DNA of 64,000 nt from Streptosporangium sp. NBC_01495 (lineage in GTDB: Bacteria > Actinomycetota > Actinomycetes > Streptosporangiales > Streptosporangiaceae): positions 7,564,001-7,628,000 of the forward strand of contig NZ_CP109430.1 of assembly GCF_036250735.1 (NCBI RefSeq), read 5' to 3'. Every line of letters begins with the position of its first letter. Position 1 is the stretch's first letter. The notes under the pieces were generated by a model. It was not told where the DNA came from, searched no databases, and saw nothing but the letters and a program-made list of their open reading frames with translations. Of this stretch, positions 34,452-43,292 are shown in pieces. A program made the translations under genes and the position numbers.

Positions 34452-34795
34452 GCGGCGACCATGTCGTTGACCTCGGGGAACACGGAATCAGGCACGGTTT
34501 CGGGAATCGGCAGACGCTCCCGTTCGGGGACATCGCCCGCCAGCACCGGAGCATGCTGCAGCTCGGCCAGGGCGAACTGATCGGAAACCTCGCGGAGAAC
34601 CTGTGAAAGCGGCACGCCCAAGGCACCGCAGATCGACGCGAGCAGCTCTGAGGAGGCTTCCTTCTGGCCACGCTCCACCTCGGACAAATAGCCGAGAGAA
34701 ACCCGAGCCAATGTGGACACCTCACGCAAGGTGCGACTCTGCCGCACCCTCAGCCGCCGCAGCACGTCACCGAGCAGCTGACGCAGCAGGACCAT
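34448..34795 (-). CDS. ClgR-like XRE transcriptional regulator
   Basis: A 115-residue Cro/CI-type regulator resembling ClgR, the activator of clp protease genes in actinobacteria. The helix-turn-helix is RTLREVSTLARVSLGYLSEV, followed by ERGQKEASSELLASICGALG. The C-terminus ends DMVAA, an Ala-Ala end like the ClpP degron described for ClgR. ATG 34795 is chosen because GGGAGGGAG stands upstream; a longer frame begins at 34903. It follows cinA-pgsA-rimO in the order known for clgR in Streptomyces and Corynebacterium relatives, which supports the identity. Confidence 0.82.
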   Translation of the reverse strand: MVLLRQLLGDVLRRLRVRQSRTLREVSTLARVSLGYLSEVERGQKEASSELLASICGALGVPLSQVLREVSDQFALAELQHAPVLAGDVPERERLPIPETVPDSVFPEVNDMVAA

Positions 34796-35002
34796 CTGTC
34801 GCTCCCTCCCCGGCACGGATGTCTTCACGACACTCCGCGCTATCGGTTCGTGCCGCCCGTTCTTCGAACGCGACCCTTGGTACATACTCCTCGCCGTCAT
34901 CATCGCTTGACCTTTACCTCACTCACAGTTCCACCGTACCTGTATCAACCGACAACGCGGCAGACCATGTGGAGCATGTTCGCTGGGGACGTAACGCGGT
35001 AA

Positions 35003-35506
35003 TCACCCTGAATGTTCCCTCACGTTCGTCTCCAGCACACCTCGGAGGAGGTCCACGGCCTCGTTCACGGTCGACTCCCGGATCTGGTCGCGCGTCCCGG
35101 CAAGTCGCGGATCCCGGTGCCATACCCGCCCGTCCGGGCCACTAACGGCGAGATGCACGGTACCCACCGGTTTACCGTCCTGCGGGTCCGGGCCGGCCAC
35201 CCCGGTGACCGCCAGGCCGTACGTGGAACCGGCGAGGAGGCGTACCCCCTCGGCCATCGCGGCGGCGACCCGAGGGTGCACGGCCCCCTCGCGGGCGAGC
35301 AGGTCCGCGGGGACGTTCAGCAGCCGGTGCTTGAGTTCGGTGGCGTAGGAGACGACCCCGCCCAGGAAGGCCGCTGAGGCCCCGGGGGGACCGGTGAGGG
35401 CCGCGCAGATCAGCCCCGCGGTCAGCGACTCGGCGACCGCCACCGTCTCGCCCCTGCGGACGAGAAGGGAGAGGACCTCGGTGGCCGCGAGCAGGCGGTG
35501 ACTCAT
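35003..35506 (-). CDS. cinA: CinA C-terminal-domain nicotinamide-nucleotide amidase
   Basis: A 167-residue CinA C-terminal domain protein, predicted to deamidate nicotinamide mononucleotide in NAD recycling. Conserved blocks: VAVAESLTAGLICAALTGPP (residues 24-43), FLGGVVSYATELKHRLLNVP, and YGLAVTGVAGPD.....KPVGTVHLAV. The N-terminal MoaB-like domain of full-length CinA is absent, as usual in actinomycetes. ATG 35506 is ten bases after the pgsA stop, so the genes are cotranscribed. Confidence 0.92.
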   Translation of the reverse strand: MSHRLLAATEVLSLLVRRGETVAVAESLTAGLICAALTGPPGASAAFLGGVVSYATELKHRLLNVPADLLAREGAVHPRVAAAMAEGVRLLAGSTYGLAVTGVAGPDPQDGKPVGTVHLAVSGPDGRVWHRDPRLAGTRDQIRESTVNEAVDLLRGVLETNVREHSG

Positions 35507-35516
35507 CCGGCCCGCC

Positions 35517-36122
35517 TCATATCGCCCGCGCCCGTTTCGCGACCTGCCGCAACTTGATCGCCCGGATCACGTAGTCGAGGCCGGTGACGACGGTGACGAG
35601 GGCCGCCGCGCCCATCACGACCCAGCGGATCAGGTCGGGCACGCCCGGCCAGACGTAGGAGACGATCGCGGCGATCTGCAGGACGGTCTTCACCTTCCCG
35701 CCGTAGCTGGCCGGGATGACGCCGTGCCGGATGACCGCGAACCTCAGCGCGGTGACGCCCAGCTCCCTGCCCAGGATCACGACGGTGACCCACCAGGGCA
35801 GCTCCCCCAGGATCGAGAGGCTGATCAGGGCGGCGCCGATGAGCGCCTTGTCGGCGATCGGGTCGGCGATCTTCCCGAAGTCGGTGATCAGGCCGTAGCG
35901 GCGAGCCAGCTCGCCGTCGAGCAGGTCGGTGAGCGAGGCCACCATGAAGACCACCAGCGCCGCGGCCCGCCAGCCGGATCCCGGCAGGAAGAGGCAGGCC
36001 GCGAAGAACGGAACCATCGCCAGCCGTATCACCGTCACGACGTTGGCGATGTTCCAGGCGCTCACCTTGGGGCGCGCGGATGCCGCTGTCGGGTCGGTGC
36101 CGGTCTCTGGCGTGTTGGTCAT
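35517..36122 (-). CDS. pgsA: CDP-diacylglycerol-glycerol-3-phosphate 3-phosphatidyltransferase
   Basis: A 201-residue membrane enzyme forming phosphatidylglycerophosphate, the committed step to phosphatidylglycerol and cardiolipin. The CDP-alcohol phosphotransferase signature is complete: LLDGELARRYGLITDFGKIA followed by DPIAD (DGxxAR...G...D...D). Five or so membrane segments. It lies 25 bp after rimO and ten bases before cinA. The neighbours make the glycerophosphate enzyme more likely than a phosphatidylinositol-phosphate synthase. Confidence 0.92.
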   Translation of the reverse strand: MTNTPETGTDPTAASARPKVSAWNIANVVTVIRLAMVPFFAACLFLPGSGWRAAALVVFMVASLTDLLDGELARRYGLITDFGKIADPIADKALIGAALISLSILGELPWWVTVVILGRELGVTALRFAVIRHGVIPASYGGKVKTVLQIAAIVSYVWPGVPDLIRWVVMGAAALVTVVTGLDYVIRAIKLRQVAKRARAI

Positions 36123-36147
36123 ACGCTCTCCCGGCCCGGCGGCGCAC

Positions 36148-37557
36148 TCATGGAGCCGCCTTGATCCGGGCGATCAGGTCGACCCCCTCCGAGTCGACCA
36201 CGACGGCCCGGACGATCTGGCCGGGGACCAGCCCGATGCCCTGGACCGTTACGGAACCGTCGACCTCGGGCCCCTGGTGGGCGGCGCGGCCCTCGTAGCC
36301 GCCGTCGCCCAGGTCCTCCTCGATCAGGACGTCGACCTCGGTGCCGATCCGCTCCTCGGCCCGCTGGGCCATGAGCTCCTCGGCCAGCTCGGTGAGCGCG
36401 GACACCCGGGCGTCGACGATCTCCTGGTCGAGCTTGCCGGGGAGCGAGGCCGCCTCGGTGCCGTCCTCGTCGGAGTAACCGAAGATGCCGATCACGTCGA
36501 GCCTCGCCTCCTCCAGGAAGCCCACCAGCTCGCCGAACTCCTCCTCGGTCTCGCCGGGGAAGCCCACGATGAAGTTGGAGCGCACGCCCGCCTCGGGGGC
36601 GTGGGCGCGGATCGACTCCAGGAGGTCCAGGAAGCGCCGGGGGTCGCCGAAGCGGCGCATCCGGCGCAGCACCGGGCCGCTGGCGTGCTGGAAGGACAGG
36701 TCGAAGTAGGGGGCCACGCCCTCGGTCGAGGCGATGATCTCCAGCAGCCCGGGACGGAGCTCGGCGGGCTGCAGGTAGCTGACGCGCACCCGCTCGACGC
36801 CCTCGGTCGCGGCGAGGGAGGGCAGCAGCTTCTCCAGCGCCCTCAGGTCGCCCAGGTCCTTGCCGTAGGAGGTGGAGTTCTCGCTGACCAGCACCAGCTC
36901 CTTGACGCCCTGCTCGGCCAGCCAGGCGGCCTCGCCGAGGAGCTCCTCGGAGCGGCGCGAGACGTACGCCCCGCGGAAGGCCGGGATGGCGCAGAACGTG
37001 CAGCGCCGGTCGCAGCCGGAGGCGAGCTTCAGCGAGGCCACCGGGCCGTCGCCCAGGCGCTTGCGGAGCGGCCGGGGGCCGCTCGCGGGGGCCACGCCCT
37101 CGGGCAGCTCGCCGTGGCCGGGAATGGCGGTCCTGGGAGCGGAGGCGCGTTCCACCGGCGAGATGGGCAGCAGGGTCCTGCGGTCGCGGGGACTGTGCGG
37201 GACGAGCGACCTGCCCGCCAGCACGTCGTCGAGACGCGTGCCGATGTCGGTGTAGTCGTCGAAGGAGATGACGGCGGCGGCCTCGGGCAGCGCGTCGGCG
37301 AGCTGGTCACCGTACCGCTCCGCCATGCAGCCCGCGGCGACCACCTTGGCCCCGGAGTCGGCCGCGGCGAGCAGCGTGTCGATGGAGTCCTTTTTCGCCG
37401 AGTCGATGAAGCCGCACGTGTTGACGACGACGACATCGGGGTCGTCGTCGCCCAGCTGCCAACCGGCAGCCTCAAGACGAGCGGCGAGTTCCTCGGAGTC
37501 GACCTCGTTGCGTGCGCAACCAAGCGTGATCAGCGATGCGGTTCGGCGGGATGACAT
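36148..37557 (-). CDS. rimO: Ribosomal protein S12 methylthiotransferase RimO
   Basis: A 469-residue radical SAM methylthiotransferase that modifies the conserved aspartate of ribosomal protein S12. The N-terminal MTTase domain holds three cluster cysteines (LGCARNEVDSE, VNTCGFID, AAGCMAERYG). The radical SAM motif is SGCDRRCTFCAIPAFRG, and a C-terminal TRAM domain starts near residue 395. ATG 37557 (MSSRRTASLITLG) is preferred; a GTG at 37566 adds three residues. No Shine-Dalgarno is visible before either, so the mRNA may be leaderless. It heads the rimO-pgsA-cinA operon. Confidence 0.94.
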   Translation of the reverse strand: MSSRRTASLITLGCARNEVDSEELAARLEAAGWQLGDDDPDVVVVNTCGFIDSAKKDSIDTLLAAADSGAKVVAAGCMAERYGDQLADALPEAAAVISFDDYTDIGTRLDDVLAGRSLVPHSPRDRRTLLPISPVERASAPRTAIPGHGELPEGVAPASGPRPLRKRLGDGPVASLKLASGCDRRCTFCAIPAFRGAYVSRRSEELLGEAAWLAEQGVKELVLVSENSTSYGKDLGDLRALEKLLPSLAATEGVERVRVSYLQPAELRPGLLEIIASTEGVAPYFDLSFQHASGPVLRRMRRFGDPRRFLDLLESIRAHAPEAGVRSNFIVGFPGETEEEFGELVGFLEEARLDVIGIFGYSDEDGTEAASLPGKLDQEIVDARVSALTELAEELMAQRAEERIGTEVDVLIEEDLGDGGYEGRAAHQGPEVDGSVTVQGIGLVPGQIVRAVVVDSEGVDLIARIKAAP

Positions 37558-37724
37558 GGTGAACACTACGGTATCGGGAGTTGGCCACTACCCGATGCAC
37601 CTCCCCCCATTCAGGCACCTCCGCACCCCCCGCCCCGCCCCGGACGCGCCGCCGTCGCGGGCGGCCCCGAAGCCCGGGAGGCCCCCGGAACGCGGGGCCC
37701 GGAAAGCGTTCCCTACGGCCTGAC

Positions 37725-38480
37725 CTAGCGCTTCTTGGCGGCGGGTGCCTCGTAGGAGCGGTTGACGACCTGCCCCCGGCGGCCGGGGGCACCCAGGTTC
37801 TTGCCGTTCAGCTTCAGCGAGACGGCTCCCCCGTCGCCGAAGGTGACCCTCATCCCGGTCTTCGCCTTCCAGGTCGAGGTCTTGCCCGCCGCGAGCGTTC
37901 CCGAGAAGAGTCTCCGGCCGCCCGCGTCCTGCACGTCGAGCCAGGACGTGCGCTTCGCCTTGACCTGGAGGACGACCATGTCGCGCCGCTTCTCCTCGGC
38001 CAGCGACGCCGCCCGGCGCGGCGAGTCGGGACCGGGACCGGCATGGGGCGGCGGCGCGGCGGGCACCGGCATGGGGCGGAGCTCCGCCACGGGAGTGTCG
38101 CCCCCGCCCATGGTCCGCGCCACGCCGAAGATGACCACGATGCCCAGGGCCACCGCCATCGCCGTCGTCCAGTTGGGCGAGCGGCGCTCACGGATCTTCA
38201 GGGGCATGTCGGCCTGGAAGACGCTGGAGGCCCGCACCGGCAGCGGCACGCCCCCGTGCTGCTCGTCGTAGCGGTGCACCAGCGTCTCTGGATCGAGATC
38301 GACGATCTTGGCGATGTTTCTTATATGGCCCCGCGCGTAGAAATCTCCCCCGCACTGGGAGAAGTCATTCCTCTCGATTGCCTGGATGAGAACCTCGCGA
38401 ATGCGTGTCCGCGCGCTCAACTGCCCGACGGTCATCCCCATCGACCGCCTGGCATCCGCCAGATCGCTTCCAATGCCCAT
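37725..38480 (-). CDS. RodZ-like helix-turn-helix membrane protein
   Basis: A 251-residue bitopic protein. N-terminal HTH_25 domain at residues 1-80 (MTVGQLSARTRIREVLIQAI, then FYARGHIRNIAKIVDLDPE), a basic juxtamembrane stretch, one membrane helix at about 107-125 (AMAVALGIVVIFGVA), a Pro-rich linker, and an extracytoplasmic DUF4115-like beta domain (SWLDVQDAGGRRLFSGTLAA). This is the RodZ architecture; in Streptomyces the same gene lies between ftsK and rimO. It probably links cell-shape factors to the membrane. The sequence is transcribed with ftsK upstream, separated by 101 bp. Confidence 0.85.
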   Translation of the reverse strand: MGIGSDLADARRSMGMTVGQLSARTRIREVLIQAIERNDFSQCGGDFYARGHIRNIAKIVDLDPETLVHRYDEQHGGVPLPVRASSVFQADMPLKIRERRSPNWTTAMAVALGIVVIFGVARTMGGGDTPVAELRPMPVPAAPPPHAGPGPDSPRRAASLAEEKRRDMVVLQVKAKRTSWLDVQDAGGRRLFSGTLAAGKTSTWKAKTGMRVTFGDGGAVSLKLNGKNLGAPGRRGQVVNRSYEAPAAKKR

Positions 38481-38581
38481 GGCGCACGCCTCTCAGCCCC
38501 CGACGTTGCGTAGCGATACCTATTCAATCAGTAACCGGACGGAAGGTGTGCGGCGGGGGGTGCCATTCCGGTACGGCGCCG

Positions 38582-41101
38582 TCAGCCCCCGCGCAGGTCG
38601 GCCAGCAGGCCGGGGAGCTCGTCGGGTTTGACCATGACCTCCCGCGCCTTCGACCCCTCGCTGGGCCCGACGACGTTCCTGCTCTCCAGCAGGTCCATCA
38701 GGCGGCCCGCCTTGGCGAAGCCGACCCTGAGCTTGCGCTGGAGCATCGAGGTCGAGCCGAACTGGGTGGTCACGATGAGCTCGGCCGCCTGGACCAGCAG
38801 GTCGAGGTCGTCGCCGATGTCCTCGTCGATCTCCTTCTTGGCGGTCGCCACGGCGGACACGTCGTCGCGGTACTCGGCCGCCATCTGGGCCTTGCAGTGC
38901 CCGACGATCTCGCCGATCTCCTTCTCGGAGACGAAGGCGTTCTGCAGCCGCATGGGCTTGCTGGCGCCCATCGGCAGGAAGAGCGAGTCGCCCTGCCCGA
39001 CGAGCTTCTCGGCGCCGGGCTGGTCCAGGATGACCCGGGAGTCGGCCAGCGAGGAGGTGGCGAAGGCCAGCCGGGAGGGCACGTTGGCCTTGATCAGGCC
39101 GGTGACCACGTCCACGCTGGGGCGCTGGGTGGCGATGACGAGGTGGATTCCGGCGGCGCGGGCCAGCTGGGTGATGCGGACGATGGAGTCCTCGACGTCG
39201 CGCGGGGCGACCATCATCAGGTCGGCGAGCTCGTCGACGATCACCAGCAGGTACGGATAGGGCTGGTAGACGCGCTCGCTGCCCGGCGGCGGCACCAGCT
39301 TGCCCGTGCGGACCGCCTTGTTGAAGTCGTCGACGTGCCGGAAGCCGCTGGCGGCCAGGTCGTCGTAGCGGCGGTCCATCTCCCCGACGACCCACTCCAG
39401 GGCCTCGGCGGCCTTCTTGGGGTTGGTGATGATCGGCGTGATCAGGTGCGGGATGCCCTCGTAGACGCTGAGCTCGACCCGCTTGGGGTCGACCAGGACC
39501 ATGCGGACCTCGTCGGGGGTGGCCCGCATCAGGATCGAGGTGATCAGCCCGTTGACGCAGACCGACTTGCCCGCGCCGGTGGCGCCCGCGATGAGCAGGT
39601 GCGGCATCTTGGCCAGGTTGGCCACTATCGTGCGCCCCTCGACGTCCTTGCCGAGCCCGACGATCATCGGGTGGTGGTCGGCCTGGGCCACCGGGGAGCG
39701 CAGGATGTCGCCCAGCGAGACGAGGTCCTTGTCGGTGTTGGGGATCTCGACGCCGATCGCCGACTTGCCGGGGATCGGGGACAAAATCCGGACATCAGCC
39801 GACTTGACCGCGTACGCGATGTTCTTGGTGAGCGCGGTGACCTTCTCGACCTTGACCGCCGGGCCGAGCTCGATCTCGTAGCGCGTCACCGTCGGCCCCC
39901 GGGTGAAGCCGATCACCTGGGCGTCGATCATGAACTGTTCCATCACGCTGGTCAGCGCGTTGACGACGACGGTGTTGGCCTTGGTCTGCGGCTTGGGCGC
40001 GCTGCCGGGGCGCAGGAGCTGCGACTCGGGCAGGGTGTACGGACCGGCCTGGGGCGACAGGACGAGCTGCTCGACCTTGCGCGGGGCCGGGGTCGGGTCG
40101 GGGGGCTCGGCCCTGGCCACCGCCTCGGCCGCCTCTTCGTCCACCAGGCCGGGCACGATCTCCGGGGAGTGTCCCGGAGGCCCGCCGGGCGTCTCGGCGA
40201 TCAGGGGCGTGTCGTAGGGCTTGACGTGGTCGCCCAGCTCGGTGCCCTCGGACTCCGGCTTCTTGCGGGTGGCGGGCTTCTTCCTGGACACCCGCGGCTT
40301 GGGGGGCAGGTCGCGGTTGAAGAGCATGTGCCGGATCTCGGCCAGCCGCTCGGGGACCCGGTGCACCGGCGTCGCGGTGATCACCAGGATGCCGAAGCCC
40401 GACAGGATCAGCAGCAGCGGGATCGTGATGAAGGACGGCAGGATGCTCGCCGGGGGCGCCGAGACGATGAAGCCGATCATGCCTCCGGCGGCCGACACCT
40501 TGTCCATGCCGTCGGAGCTGCCCCCCGAGGGGTACGGCGTGTCGTGGACGACGTGCACGACGCCGAGCACGCCGACGGTGAGGGCGGACCAGCCGATGAT
40601 CATCCGGCCGGTGTCGGCGTTCTGGTCGGGGTGGCGCAGCAGCCGCCAGGCCAGCAGCACGAGAAGGATCGGGATCACCCAGGTCAGCGAGCCGAAGACA
40701 CCGCGCATGACACTGTCGACCACGGTGGAGACCGTGCCGGTGTTCTTCCGCCAGGTCATGGCCGCCAGCACGACCGCCCCGGCGAACACCGCCAGGCCGA
40801 GCCCGTCGCGGCGGTGGACGGGGTCGAGCTCGCGCGCGTTCTGCCCCAGGGCCCGCGCGGCGCCGCCGATGCCCCCCGCCAGCAGCATCCAGATGCCCAT
40901 GAACAGCTTGCCGATCATGATGAGCACCCAGCTGATCGGGTCGTGCTGAGGCGAGGGCCTGCGGGCCTGGCTCGCGCCCCTCGGCCGTCCGGCGGGCGCC
41001 CGCCTGGCGGGGGCCGTACGGGCCTGGGAGGCGCCCGAACGACCGGAGGACCCCTTGCCGGGGGGCTTTCCTGAGGAGCCTTTAGACGTACGGGTGGCCA
41101 T
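38582..41101 (-). CDS. ftsK: FtsK/SpoIIIE-type DNA translocase
   Basis: An 839-residue DNA translocase that moves chromosomes through closing septa during division or sporulation. Basic N-terminus, four membrane segments at about 60-240, a Pro/Glu-rich linker, then the alpha, beta and motor domains. Walker A is GATGAGKSVCVNG near residue 495; Walker B is LVIVDELADLMMV near 600. A C-terminal winged-helix gamma domain (QRKLRVGFAKAGRLMDLLE) reads polarity sequences. Full length for an actinobacterial FtsK. ATG 41101. The interval upstream to the symporter gene holds an IclR-type palindrome. Confidence 0.95.
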   Translation of the reverse strand: MATRTSKGSSGKPPGKGSSGRSGASQARTAPARRAPAGRPRGASQARRPSPQHDPISWVLIMIGKLFMGIWMLLAGGIGGAARALGQNARELDPVHRRDGLGLAVFAGAVVLAAMTWRKNTGTVSTVVDSVMRGVFGSLTWVIPILLVLLAWRLLRHPDQNADTGRMIIGWSALTVGVLGVVHVVHDTPYPSGGSSDGMDKVSAAGGMIGFIVSAPPASILPSFITIPLLLILSGFGILVITATPVHRVPERLAEIRHMLFNRDLPPKPRVSRKKPATRKKPESEGTELGDHVKPYDTPLIAETPGGPPGHSPEIVPGLVDEEAAEAVARAEPPDPTPAPRKVEQLVLSPQAGPYTLPESQLLRPGSAPKPQTKANTVVVNALTSVMEQFMIDAQVIGFTRGPTVTRYEIELGPAVKVEKVTALTKNIAYAVKSADVRILSPIPGKSAIGVEIPNTDKDLVSLGDILRSPVAQADHHPMIVGLGKDVEGRTIVANLAKMPHLLIAGATGAGKSVCVNGLITSILMRATPDEVRMVLVDPKRVELSVYEGIPHLITPIITNPKKAAEALEWVVGEMDRRYDDLAASGFRHVDDFNKAVRTGKLVPPPGSERVYQPYPYLLVIVDELADLMMVAPRDVEDSIVRITQLARAAGIHLVIATQRPSVDVVTGLIKANVPSRLAFATSSLADSRVILDQPGAEKLVGQGDSLFLPMGASKPMRLQNAFVSEKEIGEIVGHCKAQMAAEYRDDVSAVATAKKEIDEDIGDDLDLLVQAAELIVTTQFGSTSMLQRKLRVGFAKAGRLMDLLESRNVVGPSEGSKAREVMVKPDELPGLLADLRGG

Positions 41102-41272
41102 GCTAGGGAGGTTAACGAGACGGGTGGTGGATTGCGCGCCGACTCGCCGGAGCGGCCGGCCCTCGGCGGCGTTTCACAAGATCGGTCGATACTTCGTGAA
41201 CAGTGATGAAGAGCGCTGAATATCCCATTAGCCCGCCGGAAAGCGTATTCCATTCCGTGTATTGACATTGCG

Positions 41273-41287
41273 TTTCATGTAGTAGAA
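41273..41287 (+). promoter_or_regulatory. Putative KdgR/IclR operator before the symporter gene
   Basis: TTTCATGTAGTAGAA is the reverse-complement form of the palindrome found before kduI (13 of 15 positions agree) and before the tautomerase gene (12 of 15). A TTGACA hexamer at 41262-41267 lies just upstream, so a bound repressor would cover the promoter. Confidence 0.6.
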
Positions 41288-41320
41288 CCTCCTCACCAAC
41301 AGGGCGTTGGGAGGAGACAC

Positions 41321-42832
41321 ATGTCCGCACTCGACTGGTCCGTTCTGGGCGCGTACTTCCTTGTCATGATCGGTATCGGCGTGTGGTCGAAGCGCCGCAT
41401 CAAGACCGTGATCGACTTCTTCACCGCGGGGGGCCGTATCCCCTGGTGGCTGTCCGGCATCTCCCACCACATGTCGGGATACAGCGCGGTCATGTTCGTG
41501 GCGTTCGCGGCCGTGGCCTACAACTACGGGCTCGCGATGTACGTCTGGTGGGCACTGACGATCGGCATCGGGATCGGCATCGGCGCCTTCGTCTGGGCGG
41601 CCCGCTGGAACCGGCTCCGTTCCAAGCACGGCGTGATCTCCCCGCTGGAATACCTCGCCCGGCGCTACAACCTGCCGACCCAGCAGGTGCTGGCCTACAG
41701 CGGCGCGCTGCTGAAGGTCGTGGACATCGCGGCCAAATGGGTGGCGATCGCCATCCTGCTCAAGGGCTTCGCGGGCATCCCGATCCAGTGGGGCATCCTG
41801 GTCACCGGGGCCGTCACGCTGGTCTACATCACCGCCGGAGGGCTGTGGGCGGACGTGCTCACCGACTTCGGGCAGTTCGTCATCCAGGGCGTCGCGGGCA
41901 TCGCCATGTTCGTCGCGATCATGATTCAGCTGGACGGCGTCGCCACGCTGTGGACCATGTGGGACAAACTGCCCCCCGGCCACGGCGACCCGTTCGCCGG
42001 GCCGTACACCACGACGTTCTTCCTCGCGCTGCTCTTCATCAAGACCTTCGAGTACAACGGCGGCATGTGGAACCTGGCCCAGCGCTACATGGCCTCCCCC
42101 TCGGGCTCGGCCGCGAAGCGTTCGGCGCTGCTGTCCAGCGCGCTGTGGCTGGTCTGGCCGCTGATCCTGTTCATCCCGATGTTCGCCGCGCCGCTCATCG
42201 TGCCGGGCCTGGCCAACGCCGAGGAGGCGTACGTGCGGCTGGCCCAGACCCTGCTGCCGCAGGGGGTGATCGGGCTGGTGCTCGCGGGCTTCTTCTCGCA
42301 CACCATGGCCATGGTCGCCTCCGACGCCAACGTGATCTCCTCGGTCATCACCAGGGACATCGCCCCGGTGATCGTCCGCAGGGTGCGCGAGCTGTCGGCG
42401 CGGGCCGAGCTGACCTTCGCCCGGGTGACCACGTTCACCTTCGTCCTGGTCAGCATGGCGATCGCGATCTCGACCGAGGGCCAGGGCGTCGTACTGAAGA
42501 TCGTCGTCGACCTGGTCGCGGCGACGATGGGGCCGATCTCGATCCCGCTGATGCTGGGCATGCTGCCGTGGTTCCGGCGGAGCGGCCCCACCGCGGCCAT
42601 CGTCTCCTGGGCCGCCGGGCTGGGCGTCTGGGCGTACGTCAAGTGGATCATCGAGTCCAAGGACACCGCGATGGTCGTCGGCGTGCCGCTGGTCACCTCA
42701 CTCGTCCTGTACGTGGCGATCGGGCTGCTGAAGCCGGAGAGCCGCGAGGACCGCGACGTGCTCATCGACTCCCTGTCCAGCGACCCCGCCTCCACCGACC
42801 CGGAGCAGCGGCGGGCCGGAGCGGTCGACTGA
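41321..42832 (+). CDS. Sodium:solute symporter (SSS family), probable uronate transporter
   Basis: A 503-residue secondary transporter with about 13 membrane segments. SSS-family blocks are visible: DFFTAGGRIPWWLSGISHHM at about residue 29, ITAGGLWADVLTDFGQFVIQ at about 167, and GLVLAGFFSHTMAMVASDAN in the region of segment 8. ATG 41321 follows GGGAGGAG. It faces the kdu genes across the tautomerase and carries the same putative operator, so import of a uronate, 5-keto-4-deoxyuronate or related sugar acid is inferred. A 17-bp-stem terminator follows 48 bp after the stop. Confidence 0.88.
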   Translation: MSALDWSVLGAYFLVMIGIGVWSKRRIKTVIDFFTAGGRIPWWLSGISHHMSGYSAVMFVAFAAVAYNYGLAMYVWWALTIGIGIGIGAFVWAARWNRLRSKHGVISPLEYLARRYNLPTQQVLAYSGALLKVVDIAAKWVAIAILLKGFAGIPIQWGILVTGAVTLVYITAGGLWADVLTDFGQFVIQGVAGIAMFVAIMIQLDGVATLWTMWDKLPPGHGDPFAGPYTTTFFLALLFIKTFEYNGGMWNLAQRYMASPSGSAAKRSALLSSALWLVWPLILFIPMFAAPLIVPGLANAEEAYVRLAQTLLPQGVIGLVLAGFFSHTMAMVASDANVISSVITRDIAPVIVRRVRELSARAELTFARVTTFTFVLVSMAIAISTEGQGVVLKIVVDLVAATMGPISIPLMLGMLPWFRRSGPTAAIVSWAAGLGVWAYVKWIIESKDTAMVVGVPLVTSLVLYVAIGLLKPESREDRDVLIDSLSSDPASTDPEQRRAGAVD

Positions 42833-42880
42833 CCGCCGCCCTCCCCGCGGCCCTCCGGCCTCCGGAGCGGTCGCGTGGCC

Positions 42881-42923
42881 GTCCCCGGGCGTGGCGGGCT
42901 CCAGGACCCGCCCGCCCGGGGAC
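42881..42923. terminator. Long-stem terminator hairpin after the symporter gene
   Basis: GTCCCCGGGCG (42881-42891) pairs with CGCCCGGGGAC (42913-42923), and inside it GGCGGG pairs with CCCGCC around an 8-base loop; one T is bulged. The 17-bp stem separates the convergent symporter and tautomerase genes and can work in both directions. No U-run. Confidence 0.72.
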
Positions 42924-43004
42924 ATGCTCCTTCCACCGGGAGGGGGAGGGAAACACGCGGACCGGGAATCCGGCCGGTCCCGGGCGGGGCGGACTCCCGG
43001 TGGA

Positions 43005-43190
43005 CTACTTGTCGGACTCCAGGACGCCGCCGTTGGCCACGTCCGACTTCTCGATCTCGGTGAAGACGACGCGCACCGACTCGCGGCGCGCCTTCAGGAT
43101 GTCCACGGCCGCCTCGGTCAGCGCGGCCACGAACTCGCGGCGCTGGTCGAGGGTCCTGCCGGACAGGAGTTCCACGGTGATGTTCGGCAT
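43005..43190 (-). CDS. 4-oxalocrotonate tautomerase-family protein
   Basis: A 61-residue small tautomerase. After removal of Met the chain starts with the catalytic Pro1 (PNITVELLSGRTLDQRREFV), followed by the family's beta-alpha-beta fold and VRVVFTEIEKSDVANGG. The size matches the 60-62-residue 4-OT subunit, which forms hexamers. It lies downstream of the kduI-kduD-iclR operon on the same strand, with its own putative operator in the preceding gap. It may tautomerise a keto-deoxy-uronate in this pathway, doing or helping a step otherwise assigned to KdgF or KduI. That is inference; Pro1 and fold are what the sequence shows. Confidence 0.85.
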   Translation of the reverse strand: MPNITVELLSGRTLDQRREFVAALTEAAVDILKARRESVRVVFTEIEKSDVANGGVLESDK

Positions 43191-43210
43191 GTCGAATCCT
43201 CCAGGCTCAG

Positions 43211-43249
43211 GTTATTGCATAACATGAGACCACATTCCATTACATGGAA
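43211..43249 (-). promoter_or_regulatory. Two palindromes before the tautomerase gene (KdgR/IclR operator candidates)
   Basis: TTCCAT-TAC-ATGGAA (43235-43249) is a perfect palindrome, matching the element before kduI in 14 of 15 positions. A second, GTTAT-TGC-ATAAC (43211-43223), shares the inner ATTRCAT core. Both lie within 60 bp of the tautomerase start. Confidence 0.65.
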
Positions 43250-43292
43250 CAACGGGTAGTCGTGACCGGACGCGGACCGGGAGGCGGGCGGA

